A stretch of DNA of 64,000 nucleotides, taken from positions 62,001 to 126,000 of the forward strand of contig NZ_FOKM01000003.1 in assembly GCF_900111905.1 (NCBI RefSeq). Reading direction: 5' to 3'. Both the position numbers and the translations under genes were made by a program. The notes under the pieces are model-generated. The model was not told the origin of the DNA, ran no database searches, and saw nothing but the letters and a program-made list of their open reading frames with translations. Source of the stretch: Rhizobium sp. NFR07 (GTDB lineage: Bacteria > Pseudomonadota > Alphaproteobacteria > Rhizobiales > Rhizobiaceae). This document shows positions 17,161-25,133 of this stretch, piece by piece; position 1 is the first letter of the stretch; each line of letters begins with the position of its first letter.

Positions 17161-18138
17161 TCATGCGGCGAGCGGTGTTACCTCGACCGTGACGTGGGAC
17201 AGGCCGGGAATGGCCTTGAGCCTTTCCTTGTAGGATGCCGGCGTTGCCTCGGTCGTCGTCGCGATCGAGACGATCGTTGCGTAATGGCCCGGCCCCACCT
17301 GCCAGACATGCAGATCCAGGACGGTATCATCCGGCGTTTCCATGACGCGGCGGATCTCTTCGGCCAGATCGCCGGCACCCGGCTCGGCATCGAGCAGCAC
17401 GCCGGATGTCGCGCCGATCAGGCCCCACGACCAGCGGGCGATGACGAGACCGCCGACAATGCCCATGATCGGATCGAGCGCATTCCAGCCGTAGATGCGG
17501 CCAAGGATCAGCGCGGCGATTGCCAGTACAGATGTCAGCGCGTCGGCCAGCACATGCAGATAGGCGGCGCGGAGATTGTTATCCTCGGCCTTTCCGTGAT
17601 CGGCGGCATGCGCATGATCGCCGTGATGGCCGGAATGCGCGTGGCTTCCATGGTGGCCATGATGACCGCCATGGGCATGACCATGGTCGTCGCGCAGCAG
17701 CCAGGCGCTGGCGAGATTTACCAGCAGGCCGACAACCGCAACGAGGATCGCCTGGTCGAAATCGATCGCGACCGGATTTGCAAGACGCACGACGCTTTCC
17801 CAGGCGATGAAGAGCGCGACCAGCGCCAGCACGATGGCGCTGGCAAAGCCCGCGAGATCGCCGAGCTTGCCGGTGCCGAAGGTGTAGCGCGGGTTCCTGG
17901 CGTTGCGTCGCGCATACATATAGGCGAGCGCCGAGATCAGCATGGCGCCGGCATGGGTGGACATGTGCCAGCCATCAGCCATCAGCGCCATCGAGCCGAA
18001 GACCGATCCGGCAACGATCTCCGCCACCATCATCGTCGCCGTCAGCGCGATGACCAGCCAGACCTTCTTCTCGTTGCGCTCGTGATCCCTGCCCAGAAAG
18101 ACGTGGTCGTGGGTCAGGCCATCGACACTGTTTGCCAT
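17161..18138 (-). CDS. dmeF: Cobalt/nickel CDF efflux transporter DmeF
   Basis: 325 aa from ATG 18138, preceded by GGAG; an upstream in-frame ATG at 18150 is less likely. Six membrane segments of the cation diffusion facilitator family with the metal-site patterns MADGWHMSTHA and HVLADALTSVLAI (HxxxD). Between helices IV and V is a long His-rich loop of HGH/HHG repeats. A C-terminal cytoplasmic domain follows. DmeF exports Co2+ and Ni2+ in Cupriavidus and Rhizobium. It lies 55 bp downstream of its predicted regulator dmeR, so dmeRF is an operon. Confidence 0.93.
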   Translation of the reverse strand: MANSVDGLTHDHVFLGRDHERNEKKVWLVIALTATMMVAEIVAGSVFGSMALMADGWHMSTHAGAMLISALAYMYARRNARNPRYTFGTGKLGDLAGFASAIVLALVALFIAWESVVRLANPVAIDFDQAILVAVVGLLVNLASAWLLRDDHGHAHGGHHGHHGSHAHSGHHGDHAHAADHGKAEDNNLRAAYLHVLADALTSVLAIAALILGRIYGWNALDPIMGIVGGLVIARWSWGLIGATSGVLLDAEPGAGDLAEEIRRVMETPDDTVLDLHVWQVGPGHYATIVSIATTTEATPASYKERLKAIPGLSHVTVEVTPLAA

Positions 18139-18193
18139 GATGAACTCCATTGAAACTCTTCGGCGACACGGGGCAAGCAGGCCCCTTCCCCGG

Positions 18194-18466
18194 TTATTTT
18201 ATGTAGGTGCGCAGGACATCTGCCAGTTCGCCGGCCGCCCTGGCGCGTTCGGCATCGCTCTCGGCGTGGACGACATGCTCGTGCAGATGACCTTCGATCA
18301 CCTCACCGGTCAGCCCCGCCAGCGCGCCGCGGATCGAAGCGAGAAGCTGCAGGACATCGCCGCAGGGCGCCTCCGCCTCCAGCGATCGCTCGACCGCTTC
18401 CATTTGTCCCTTCATGCGGCGAACGCGCGCTAGAAGTTTTGCCTTGTCTCGAACGGTATGCGACAT
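18194..18466 (-). CDS. dmeR: RcnR/FrmR-type metal-responsive repressor DmeR
   Basis: 90 aa all-helical CsoR/RcnR-family repressor. With ATG 18466 as start (GGAG 6 nt upstream) the Ni/Co fingerprint of RcnR falls at H3, C35, H60 and H64 exactly. This supports both the start and Ni/Co sensing rather than copper. An in-frame TTG at 18478 is rejected for this reason. It is the first gene of dmeRF; a G-tract operator lies immediately upstream. Confidence 0.93.
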   Translation of the reverse strand: MSHTVRDKAKLLARVRRMKGQMEAVERSLEAEAPCGDVLQLLASIRGALAGLTGEVIEGHLHEHVVHAESDAERARAAGELADVLRTYIK

Positions 18467-18476
18467 TGCCGTCTCC

Positions 18477-18505
18477 AATATAGTATAGGGGGGTATATTA
18501 TATTT
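18477..18505. promoter_or_regulatory. G-tract operator/promoter of dmeRF
   Basis: A run of six G (18488-18493) is flanked by TATA on both sides within an AT-rich segment. This is the G/C-tract plus AT-rich flank layout bound by RcnR/CsoR/FrmR repressors. It ends about 10 nt before the dmeR start, so bound DmeR would block transcription. Confidence 0.75.
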
Positions 18506-18586
18506 TCGTGAGCAGGCGCAAGCGCGATGAATCTTCGCTTGCGTGCCTCGCCGAAAAACCTATCTAAATCTCCAGAGACTAGAGCT

Positions 18587-19015
18587 ATGGAGCAAACCAT
18601 GCTGTCGATCGGCGATCTTTCGAAACGCACCGGGGTCAAGGTCCCCACCATCCGCTATTACGAGCAGATGGGGTTGATCGATGCCGCCGAACGATCGGAG
18701 GGCAACCAGCGCCGCTACGAGCGACAGGATCTCGAGCGGCTTGCCTTCATCCGCCATGCGCGCGACCTCGGGCTCGACATTGCCGCCATCCGCGAACTGA
18801 TCGCGCTTAGCGCTCATCCGCACCAGCCCTGCGGCAATGCCGACCGCATTGCCGCCGACCACCTGAAGAGCGTGCGCACCAAGATCGAGAAGTTGAAGAA
18901 GCTCGAAGAGGAACTGGAGCGGATCGTCTCTCATTGCGACGGCGGGCACTCGATCGAGGACTGCTACGTCATCCGCTCCTTGTCGGACCACGGACTGTGC
19001 GACGGGGAGCATTGA
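18587..19015 (+). CDS. MerR family regulator, ZntR-like metal loop
   Basis: 142 aa from ATG 18587 (ATG 18599 also possible). Seen: MerR HTH (LSIGDLSKRTGVKVPTIRYY and RYERQDLERL), a dimerisation helix, then the metal loop. Cys82 (HPHQPCGNA) together with C117-x3-H121-x4-C126 reproduces the spacing of E. coli ZntR (C79; C115-GTA-H119-SSVY-C124), so zinc or a similar divalent metal is the likely effector. A later Cys138 is extra. No zntA gene is adjacent; it diverges from dmeRF. Confidence 0.85.
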   Translation: MEQTMLSIGDLSKRTGVKVPTIRYYEQMGLIDAAERSEGNQRRYERQDLERLAFIRHARDLGLDIAAIRELIALSAHPHQPCGNADRIAADHLKSVRTKIEKLKKLEEELERIVSHCDGGHSIEDCYVIRSLSDHGLCDGEH

Positions 19016-19140
19016 GACCGCTTGACAACGTCCCCGGACAGGCGCATGAGAGCTGCCATGATCAATACGCGCCTCACCACCGCCGCAACGTATTTTTGGG
19101 CCTACCTGTAAAGGGCGGCTCGACAGATCATCATGTCAAC

Positions 19141-19166
19141 AAGCCGCCGTCAGGCGGCTTTGTTGT
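19141..19166 (+). terminator. Intrinsic terminator
   Basis: AAGCCGCC-GTCA-GGCGGCTT followed by TGTTG, between the MerR gene and the acetyltransferase gene. Confidence 0.72.
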
Positions 19167-19205
19167 ATCAAACGGCACCTGACGGCAAAACGAGACCGGA
19201 AATGG

Positions 19206-19703
19206 ATGCCGACAATGACCGAAGACAGCGAAATATCCCTGCCCCGCCCCTCCGTTGTGACGATCCGTAGCACCAAGCGCCACGACCTGCCCGAGCTCAA
19301 CGAGATGATCGCGCTTCTGGCCGCGCATCACCATGATGCCTCCGCCATGACACCCGACATTCTCGAGCGCGACCTGTTCGGCGACATGCCCTGGATCAAC
19401 GTGATCGTTGCTGATACCGGCAGCGAACTGATGGGCTACGCCATTCTCGTGCCGCTCTACCGTGCCGAGGAAGGCTCGCGCGGCATGGACCTGCACCACC
19501 TCTTCGTGCGCGACGGCCATCGCGGCCACGGCATCGGCCAGCACCTCGTCACCCGCGCCCGCGAAATTGCCAGGAATGCAGGCTGCGGCTATCTTTCGGT
19601 CAGCGCCGCCACCGGCAATTCCGCCGCCCACCGCTTCTACGAGCAGATGGATTTCAAGCCGCGGCCGGTGACCGGCATGCGCTATACGCAGGCGCTCGCC
19701 TGA
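19206..19703 (+). CDS. GNAT family N-acetyltransferase
   Basis: 165 aa (ATG 19206; ATG 19215 is an alternative). Seen: VIVADTGSELMGYAILVP for strand 4, the acetyl-CoA loop VRDGHRGHGIGQHLVTRA and SAATGNSAAHRFYEQMDF near the C terminus. Substrate unknown. It is followed after 46 bp by the DJ-1/PfpI gene on the same strand, possibly co-transcribed. Confidence 0.87.
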   Translation: MPTMTEDSEISLPRPSVVTIRSTKRHDLPELNEMIALLAAHHHDASAMTPDILERDLFGDMPWINVIVADTGSELMGYAILVPLYRAEEGSRGMDLHHLFVRDGHRGHGIGQHLVTRAREIARNAGCGYLSVSAATGNSAAHRFYEQMDFKPRPVTGMRYTQALA

Positions 19704-19749
19704 GACATCCGTCTTCGGGCGGGACAATCATCCTGGAGGAGAGGACGAG

Positions 19750-20319
19750 ATGACCGCAATCGCCGTGGCCCTGACGCCGGAATTTGCCGATTGGGAATGC
19801 GCGCTGCTGATGGCGGTGGCGCGCAGCTATCTTGGCGTCACCGTGAAGACGGCAACCGCCGACGGCAAGCCGGTGACCTCGATGGGCGGCCTCAACGTCA
19901 CGCCCGATCTCGCCTACGGCGATCTGCAGCCGAAGGATTTCGACGCGATCGTCGTGCCGGGCGGTCTCGCCTGGGAGAAGAAGGCCGTGCCGGAAGGACT
20001 GGATGATCTCGTCATAGCCTTTCGCGAGCATAAGAAGATGACTGCAGGAATCTGCGCGGCCGCCAGCATGCTGGCCGGCACCGGTGCGCTGAACGGTGTC
20101 GCCCATACCGGCAACCGGCTTGCGTCGCATGAAAGCTATCCCGCCTATTCCGGCGCCGAGCACTATGTTGATGGACCGCAAGCGGTGCATGCCGATGGCG
20201 TGGTGACCGCCGCGGGCACGGCGCCCTATACATTCACCGTGGAAGTGCTGAAGGGGCTCGGCCTGTGGAACGATACGGCGCAGGAGGAGCTTGCGCCATT
20301 CTCGGCAGAGCATCGGTAG
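19750..20319 (+). CDS. DJ-1/PfpI family protein
   Basis: 189 aa class I glutamine-amidotransferase-like fold. Seen: IVVPGG and the nucleophile elbow GICAAASML containing the conserved Cys. The acidic residue of strand 1 lies in EFADWE. Members act as glyoxalase III/deglycases, chaperones or proteases, and the exact activity cannot be read. GGAGGAG precedes ATG 19750. Confidence 0.87.
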   Translation: MTAIAVALTPEFADWECALLMAVARSYLGVTVKTATADGKPVTSMGGLNVTPDLAYGDLQPKDFDAIVVPGGLAWEKKAVPEGLDDLVIAFREHKKMTAGICAAASMLAGTGALNGVAHTGNRLASHESYPAYSGAEHYVDGPQAVHADGVVTAAGTAPYTFTVEVLKGLGLWNDTAQEELAPFSAEHR

Positions 20320-20331
20320 GACCGCGTCGAC

Positions 20332-20700
20332 CTATTCGGCGGCCGGATCGATGGCACTTACGACGCGGGCAACGATCTCGTCCATCGTCGGCCCATCCAA
20401 TGTTTCGATATAGCGTGCGGTCTTGTTCTGGATTCTTGCCGGGATATCGAAACTGCGGACCTGGTTGCACACGGCAACGCCCGTCGTTTCATGACCCGAA
20501 ATCGGTACTGCCAGGCCCACATTGCGGGTGAAGCCGCCGCCACTGGTGATGGGCACGGTCATCGCCACGCCGAGCGCATTGATTTCGCGGGGCGTGATGA
20601 CCACGAACCGATGCCGGTCCTTCATCTCCCGGCCCGCGACCGGATTGGGGTCGATCCAGAATACGTCGCCACGATTGGGCACATTGCTGCGCACCATCAT
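20332..20700 (-). CDS. mazF: MazF/PemK-family toxin
   Basis: 122 aa. Seen: VPNRGDVFWIDPNPVAGREMKDRHRFVVITP, GVAMTVPITS and VCNQVRSFDIPAR, the classic MazF/ChpB/PemK endoribonuclease core, including the GREM (usually GxEQ) loop and the QVR motif. It cleaves mRNA when released from MazE. Its start overlaps the mazE stop by 4 nt, and both are under one palindromic operator. Confidence 0.92.
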   Translation of the reverse strand: MMVRSNVPNRGDVFWIDPNPVAGREMKDRHRFVVITPREINALGVAMTVPITSGGGFTRNVGLAVPISGHETTGVAVCNQVRSFDIPARIQNKTARYIETLDGPTMDEIVARVVSAIDPAAE

Positions 20701-20963
20701 GAGATCTCGTGCCCGACGGGATCCCCTTCGGTAGCCCAGGCCACGTCAGCATTCAGCCTGGACATGGCGTCCTTGCCTTCCAGCAGTTCGCTAAGCTTGT
20801 AGCGCTTTTTGGCACTCTTGAGCGGCTTCACGACCAGTTCGCCTTCAGACATCTCCAGCGAAAGCTGGTCGCCGATCTCCAGCTGCATCGTCTTCAAGAC
20901 AGCCGGCGGTATGGTCACGATCGCCGCACCGCCCTGCTTTCTGATCTTTGTGGTGATGCTCAT
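20697..20963 (-). CDS. mazE: MazE/AbrB-family antitoxin
   Basis: 88 aa from ATG 20963 (ATG 20969 adds two residues). N-terminal swapped-hairpin AbrB/MazE DNA-binding domain: ITTKIRKQGGAAIVTIPPAVLKTM, then LEIGDQLSLEMSEGELVVKP. The disordered C-terminal part (EGKDAMSRLNADVAWATEGDP) would bind and neutralise MazF. First gene of the pair. Confidence 0.9.
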   Translation of the reverse strand: MSITTKIRKQGGAAIVTIPPAVLKTMQLEIGDQLSLEMSEGELVVKPLKSAKKRYKLSELLEGKDAMSRLNADVAWATEGDPVGHEIS

Positions 20964-20974
20964 GGCCACGCCCT

Positions 20975-21000
20975 CAATGTGCTACAAATATAGCACATTG
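20975..21000. promoter_or_regulatory. Perfect palindromic operator of mazEF
   Basis: CAATGTGCTA-CAAATA-TAGCACATTG: two perfect 10-bp arms with a 6-bp centre, 12 bp upstream of the mazE start. It is in the expected place for autoregulation by MazE/MazEF. Confidence 0.75.
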
Positions 21001-21023
21001 TTCGTGCGGAGCAAGCTCGGCTA

Positions 21024-21935
21024 TCACTGCGACGGCACGGCTTTCAAATAAGCCGCAATCGCTTCCAGATCGCTTTTCGGCAGATGCGCCATGTTCTTCT
21101 GCACCTCGACCATCGAGCCGCCGGCGGAATCGTAGTCGGGGGTGAAGCCGGTTTCCAGGTAGTTGGCGATATCTGCCTCACTCCAGGAACCGATATCGCC
21201 GCCGGGCGTGATGTCGGGGATCGTGCCCTTGCCCTCCGGGTTCGGGCCGCCGGCGAGCCATTTGCCGGCTTCAAAGCCGCCGAGAGCGTTGCGCGGGGTG
21301 TGGCATTCGCCGCAATGGCCTGGGCCTTCGACGAGATATTGGCCGCGCTTAACCTTGTCGTCGGCGGACGCGAGTTCGACGCGCGGCTGGTCGTTGAAAT
21401 AGAGGAATTTCCAGCCGCCCACCGCCAGGCGGATGTTGAAGGGGAAGCCGAGTTCGTGGCCGGGCGCGACGTTGCTGCTCGCGGGCAGCGTCTTCAGGTA
21501 GCCGAACAGGTCGTTGACATCCTTCGGCACCATCCGCGCATAGGAACCGTAGGGGAAGGACGGGTAGAGATGTTCGCCGCCCGGACCGACGCCGCGGGTC
21601 ATGGCATTGCCGAACTGAGCCAGCGTCCAGCGGCCGATGCCGGCCTGAGGATCGGGCGAGATGTTGGGAATGTGGAACGTGCCGAACGGGCTCGGCAATG
21701 CACGGCCGCCGGACATCACCTTCAGAGCATCGCCCTCTGCACCGGTCGCGGCATGACAGCCGGCGCAGCCGCCGGCCCAGAAGATCTGCTCGCCATTGGG
21801 GAGATCGGGTTCTCCCAGATCGGCCCAATAACTGTCGGGATGGGGATCGGGCTTTGTCAGCGCCCATGCGGCACCGGCGCCGATCGCTATCACCGCGACG
21901 CCCGCCGCCGCTATCTTTGACCAGGTCGAGGCCAT
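21024..21935 (-). CDS. Diheme c-type cytochrome, membrane-anchored or periplasmic
   Basis: 303 aa. An N-terminal hydrophobic segment (IAAAGVAVIAIGAGAAWAL) serves as signal or anchor. There are two heme c sites, CAGCH near residue 57 and CGECH near 215, each in its own cytochrome domain (SPFGTFHIPNISPD and GTIPDITPGGD). This resembles diheme cytochromes that accept electrons from periplasmic dehydrogenases. It lies 82 bp downstream of the cytochrome c-prime gene on the same strand, so an operon is likely. Confidence 0.9.
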   Translation of the reverse strand: MASTWSKIAAAGVAVIAIGAGAAWALTKPDPHPDSYWADLGEPDLPNGEQIFWAGGCAGCHAATGAEGDALKVMSGGRALPSPFGTFHIPNISPDPQAGIGRWTLAQFGNAMTRGVGPGGEHLYPSFPYGSYARMVPKDVNDLFGYLKTLPASSNVAPGHELGFPFNIRLAVGGWKFLYFNDQPRVELASADDKVKRGQYLVEGPGHCGECHTPRNALGGFEAGKWLAGGPNPEGKGTIPDITPGGDIGSWSEADIANYLETGFTPDYDSAGGSMVEVQKNMAHLPKSDLEAIAAYLKAVPSQ

Positions 21936-22017
21936 GGCATGTCTCCCGCTGTCGGTGGCCGGGCAGATCGGATCGAAGAGCCGCGGACAGGCTACCGCGG
22001 CTCGCCGTCGATCCGCG

Positions 22018-22461
22018 TTATCGCTTCAGGCGGTAGGTCTGGTGGCAGGTGCCGCAATTGGCGCCGAGCGTCTTGACCGCTTCCTGCACGCCGGCCTGGT
22101 CTGCCGGCATGGAGGCCAGGATCGTGTCGGCATCGCCCGCAAGCTTGGCTGCCTTGGCCTTGAAGTCGTCCATGTTGTCCCAGATCGCGGGGGCTGCCGC
22201 CGAATTGGCTTCCGAACCTGCAGGGAACTGGTCGGGGAAAGCCTTCATGTCGGCGCTGATCGTGGTCAGCGCGGTCTTGACCACGTCGGCGTCGAAGGGC
22301 TTTTCACCCTTGGCGATGCCGCCGAGCGCGCCCATGGAGGCGCCGACCTGTTTCATCATCTGCTCGCGCTTCTGCACGACCGCATCCTGCGCCGTGACGG
22401 CTGTCGCCGCCAAGCCAAGACAGAGAGCGGTGGCAGCGATGGTCTTGATCCCGAACTTCAT
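22018..22461 (-). CDS. Cytochrome c-prime
   Basis: 147 aa from ATG 22461 with GAGGAGAG upstream. Signal peptide (FGIKTIAATALCLGLAATAVTA, cleavage near VTAQDA), four-helix-bundle pattern and a C-terminal CGTCH heme site (TLGANCGTCHQTYRLK), all standard for cytochrome c-prime. The family binds NO and helps resist nitrosative stress, in the periplasm. A weak FNR/NnrR-like half-palindrome lies upstream. Confidence 0.93.
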   Translation of the reverse strand: MKFGIKTIAATALCLGLAATAVTAQDAVVQKREQMMKQVGASMGALGGIAKGEKPFDADVVKTALTTISADMKAFPDQFPAGSEANSAAAPAIWDNMDDFKAKAAKLAGDADTILASMPADQAGVQEAVKTLGANCGTCHQTYRLKR

Positions 22462-22630
22462 GCGTGTTCTCTCCTCGTTGCGCGGCCAGCCCGGCCCGCG
22501 ATTTCGCGCGGTGATAGTGGCCCGGCTTATGCGCTTGAAAGAAATCACGTTTCTGTCAGATTTGCCAGAGATGAGTGTATATGAGTGAACACTGCGTTCA
22601 GAGATCAAGGACACTACCAAAGGCTGCGGA

Positions 22631-23263
22631 TCAGCCGCGGATGCCTTCCCACAGGGTCAGGCCCGAGACCACGACCAGCATTATGCCGCATACGCGGCCG
22701 GTCCAGATCGTGGCTGTGCCGTTGCCGATCAGGAACCGCCGGGCGCGGCCGGCCGCGAGCGCAAGGCTTCCATAGATTGCAAGCTGCATGCCGGCCGTCA
22801 TTGCCGCCATGACCGCGGCCTGGGGCGCGAGCGGGCCGAAATCCGGCCGCAGGAACTGCGGATAGACGGCCAGCATGAAGAGATATGCTTTTGGGTTGAT
22901 CAGGCAGGTCAGCACGCCACGCCGAAAGGCTTCCCAGTTGGTCCGCGTATCGGCGTGTCCGACATCCTCGACGATTATGGCGCTGCGCATCAGGGTCACG
23001 CCGATCCAGGCCATGTAGAGCCCGCCGGCGATCATAAGCGGCGTGAACAGGACCGGGATGAGCTTTGCCAGCAGGCCGACGCCGAGCGCACCGTAGAGCG
23101 AATGAACGAGCCCGCCGAGCATCATGCCGCCGGTCGCGGCCAATCCGGCAGCGCGGCCGCGGGTGAGCGCATTGGCCAGCACGAACATCATGTCCATGCC
23201 CGGCAGAATGATGATGCCGAACAGGAGCGTCGAGAAGAGCCAGAGATTTTCACTGTAAGTCAT
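22631..23263 (-). CDS. LysE/RhtB family amino-acid exporter
   Basis: 210 aa from ATG 23263. Six membrane segments; the family pattern ILPGMDMMFVLANALTRGRAAGLAATGGMMLG near the N terminus, then GGLYMAWIGVTLMR and TCLINPKAYLFMLAVYPQF. It exports amino acids or related metabolites. It is divergent from a YafY-type regulator with a perfect dyad between them, so regulation by that protein is likely. Confidence 0.9.
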   Translation of the reverse strand: MTYSENLWLFSTLLFGIIILPGMDMMFVLANALTRGRAAGLAATGGMMLGGLVHSLYGALGVGLLAKLIPVLFTPLMIAGGLYMAWIGVTLMRSAIIVEDVGHADTRTNWEAFRRGVLTCLINPKAYLFMLAVYPQFLRPDFGPLAPQAAVMAAMTAGMQLAIYGSLALAAGRARRFLIGNGTATIWTGRVCGIMLVVVSGLTLWEGIRG

Positions 23264-23347
23264 GTCAGTTATCGCACCATCCGAATGCAGGGCCAACTGC
23301 CCGGAAAGCCTGTTTTCCGGGTTTATGCGAGGTGCTATAGGACAGGC

Positions 23348-23371
23348 CAACTGACAGCATTCTGTCAGTTG
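23348..23371. promoter_or_regulatory. Perfect inverted repeat, candidate YafY operator
   Basis: CAACTGACAG-CATT-CTGTCAGTTG: two perfect 10-bp arms, 19 nt upstream of the YafY start and about 85 nt upstream of the LysE start. An isolated TGTCAGTT half-site also overlaps the lysE-type start region (23263-23270). Confidence 0.7.
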
Positions 23372-23390
23372 CATTTCTAGGAGCCCAGGA

Positions 23391-24086
23391 ATGCGCAAGG
23401 CCTCGCGCTTGTTCGAGATCATCCAGATCCTGCGGCTGGCCCGGCAATCGGTGACGGCGGCGGAGATTGCCGATCAGCTGGAAGTGACGGTGCGCTCGAT
23501 CTATCGGGACATCGCGGCACTGCAGGCCATGCGCGTGCCGATCGAGGGCGAGCGCGGCATCGGTTATATCCTGCGCCCCGGTTTCACTCTGCCGCCGCTG
23601 ATGCTGTCGGTCCAGGAAACCGAGGCGATCGTGCTGGCGCTGGCACTGCTGGAGCGCACCGGCGACACCGAGCTGAAACGGGCGGCAAAACAGGTGAACC
23701 GCAAGATCGCAGCCGTCGTGCCCGCGCCGCTGACCCAAGCTTTTTCCGCCAATGCGCTGCATGCCTGGGGCACGGCCGCTCCGGTGCCGGATGCGGTGGA
23801 TCTCGGCCTCGTCCGACGAGCAATCCGCGACGAACAGAAGCTGCTGCTCGATTATCGCGACGAGCTCGGCAGTGCGACGGAGCGAACGATCCGGCCGATC
23901 GCGCTAATCTATTATTCGCAGACGGCCAATATCGTCGCGTGGTGCGAGCTGCGCCAGGCGATCCGCAATTTTCGCGCTGACCGGGTGGAGCATTGCGAAG
24001 CGGTGGACGGCTTCTTCCGTGGCGAGGGCGACGGGCTGCGCAAGATCTGGGTCGATGGCTGGACGGCGGTTCCCACCGCCGGCTGA
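23391..24086 (+). CDS. YafY-type transcriptional regulator (HTH-11 + WYL)
   Basis: 231 aa from ATG 23391, with AGGAG upstream. N-terminal winged HTH (RLFEIIQILRLARQSVTAAEIADQLEVTVRSIYRDI) and a C-terminal WYL domain (from about 140, IRPIALIYYSQTANIVAWCELRQAIRNFRADRVE). WYL regulators sense small or nucleotide-like ligands. It faces the LysE gene across a perfect dyad and probably controls it and itself. Confidence 0.92.
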   Translation: MRKASRLFEIIQILRLARQSVTAAEIADQLEVTVRSIYRDIAALQAMRVPIEGERGIGYILRPGFTLPPLMLSVQETEAIVLALALLERTGDTELKRAAKQVNRKIAAVVPAPLTQAFSANALHAWGTAAPVPDAVDLGLVRRAIRDEQKLLLDYRDELGSATERTIRPIALIYYSQTANIVAWCELRQAIRNFRADRVEHCEAVDGFFRGEGDGLRKIWVDGWTAVPTAG

Positions 24087-24095
24087 CGCTGCCGA

Positions 24096-24938
24096 TCAGA
24101 GCGGCAGCGTGCGGTTTTCCTCGCGGCCGTGGCCGATGATCTCGATGCGATCGGCATGGATCTCCACGACGGCGAAGGTGTTTTCCGTCTCGGTATCGAC
24201 CATGCCCTTGAAATTCACGTACCAGGTGGAGCCGTGGCGGCCGAAATTGCCGGCGTGATAGTGGCCGTCGAGATAGGCGACGACATTGCCGGAGCGCTCG
24301 AAGAGGTCGACCACCCGGTCGCAATCCCAGAGATTGTGGTCATGTTCGGGGAAGAGCGGGTAATGGCCCATGACCACGACCTTTTCGCCCTGCGCCTTCG
24401 CGGCCACAAGCGTTTGCTCCAGCCAGGTGAACTGGGTGTCGCTGATGCCGGCATTCCAGGTCTTGGCATTGATCGCGCCGGCGGCCGTCAGCGCCTCGAG
24501 GCGCCGCTTTGCTTCCTCATGGCGCGGATCGCCTTCCGGCGTGGAAAAGAGGCTGATCTCGTTGCCGTCGATCACCACGAAGCGGATGCCGCCGCGGAGA
24601 AAGTGGTGCCAGGGCGCCGGCATGCCGAGGCGGGCATGCACCTCGCCCATCCTCTCGGGCGCGACATAGAAGTCATGGTTGCCGGGAAGCAGAATGCTTT
24701 CGTGGCGCAGAGCGTCATAGACCGGCAGGATGCGGTCGAAACTTTCCCAGTCGCGGTCGATCAGGTCGCCGAGGGTGACGACGAAGGAAAGATCCTCGCC
24801 ATTGAAGGTCTCGATCGCCTCAGCAAGCTTCTTCGGGCTGTTGCGATAGTATCGATCCACTTCCGGCCTGGGATCGGCGTCAGCATATTGGGGATCGGCG
24901 ACGACGCCGAAGCGGAGGAGCGGTTCTGCGGAGGACAT
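24096..24938 (-). CDS. Metallophosphatase, ADP-ribose/CDP-alcohol diphosphatase-like
   Basis: 280 aa from ATG 24938. Calcineurin-like metallophosphoesterase motifs in order: VVADPQYAD, LGDLIDRDW (GDxxD), GNHDF, GHYPL and GHYHAG. The D-PQ-AD start and overall layout match Mn-dependent ADP-ribose/CDP-alcohol diphosphatases (MPP_ADPRibase_Mn), cytoplasmic enzymes that hydrolyse ADP-ribose, CDP-choline and similar. It converges with the YafY gene 9 bp away. Confidence 0.87.
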   Translation of the reverse strand: MSSAEPLLRFGVVADPQYADADPRPEVDRYYRNSPKKLAEAIETFNGEDLSFVVTLGDLIDRDWESFDRILPVYDALRHESILLPGNHDFYVAPERMGEVHARLGMPAPWHHFLRGGIRFVVIDGNEISLFSTPEGDPRHEEAKRRLEALTAAGAINAKTWNAGISDTQFTWLEQTLVAAKAQGEKVVVMGHYPLFPEHDHNLWDCDRVVDLFERSGNVVAYLDGHYHAGNFGRHGSTWYVNFKGMVDTETENTFAVVEIHADRIEIIGHGREENRTLPL

Positions 24939-25133
24939 GGCGCGCGGCGTAATCGCGGGACGTGACATTGGTGTGACAGCAGGAGACAGACCGGTGCCTC
25001 GTTTGCTGGAAGCCACCCGCAAGCCATCGGTCGCTTCAAGCGCTGTGCCGATATCCCGGGCCGGAAATTCTGTTCAGATGCCGAGCCCAGTATCTCCGTC
25101 GCCCTATGGTCCACATTGTGATATTTTTCATCC

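Noticed and set aside
18570..18584. Imperfect dyad before the MerR gene as an autoregulatory operator
   Set aside because: Arms match only partly and spacing to -35/-10 elements is not convincing.
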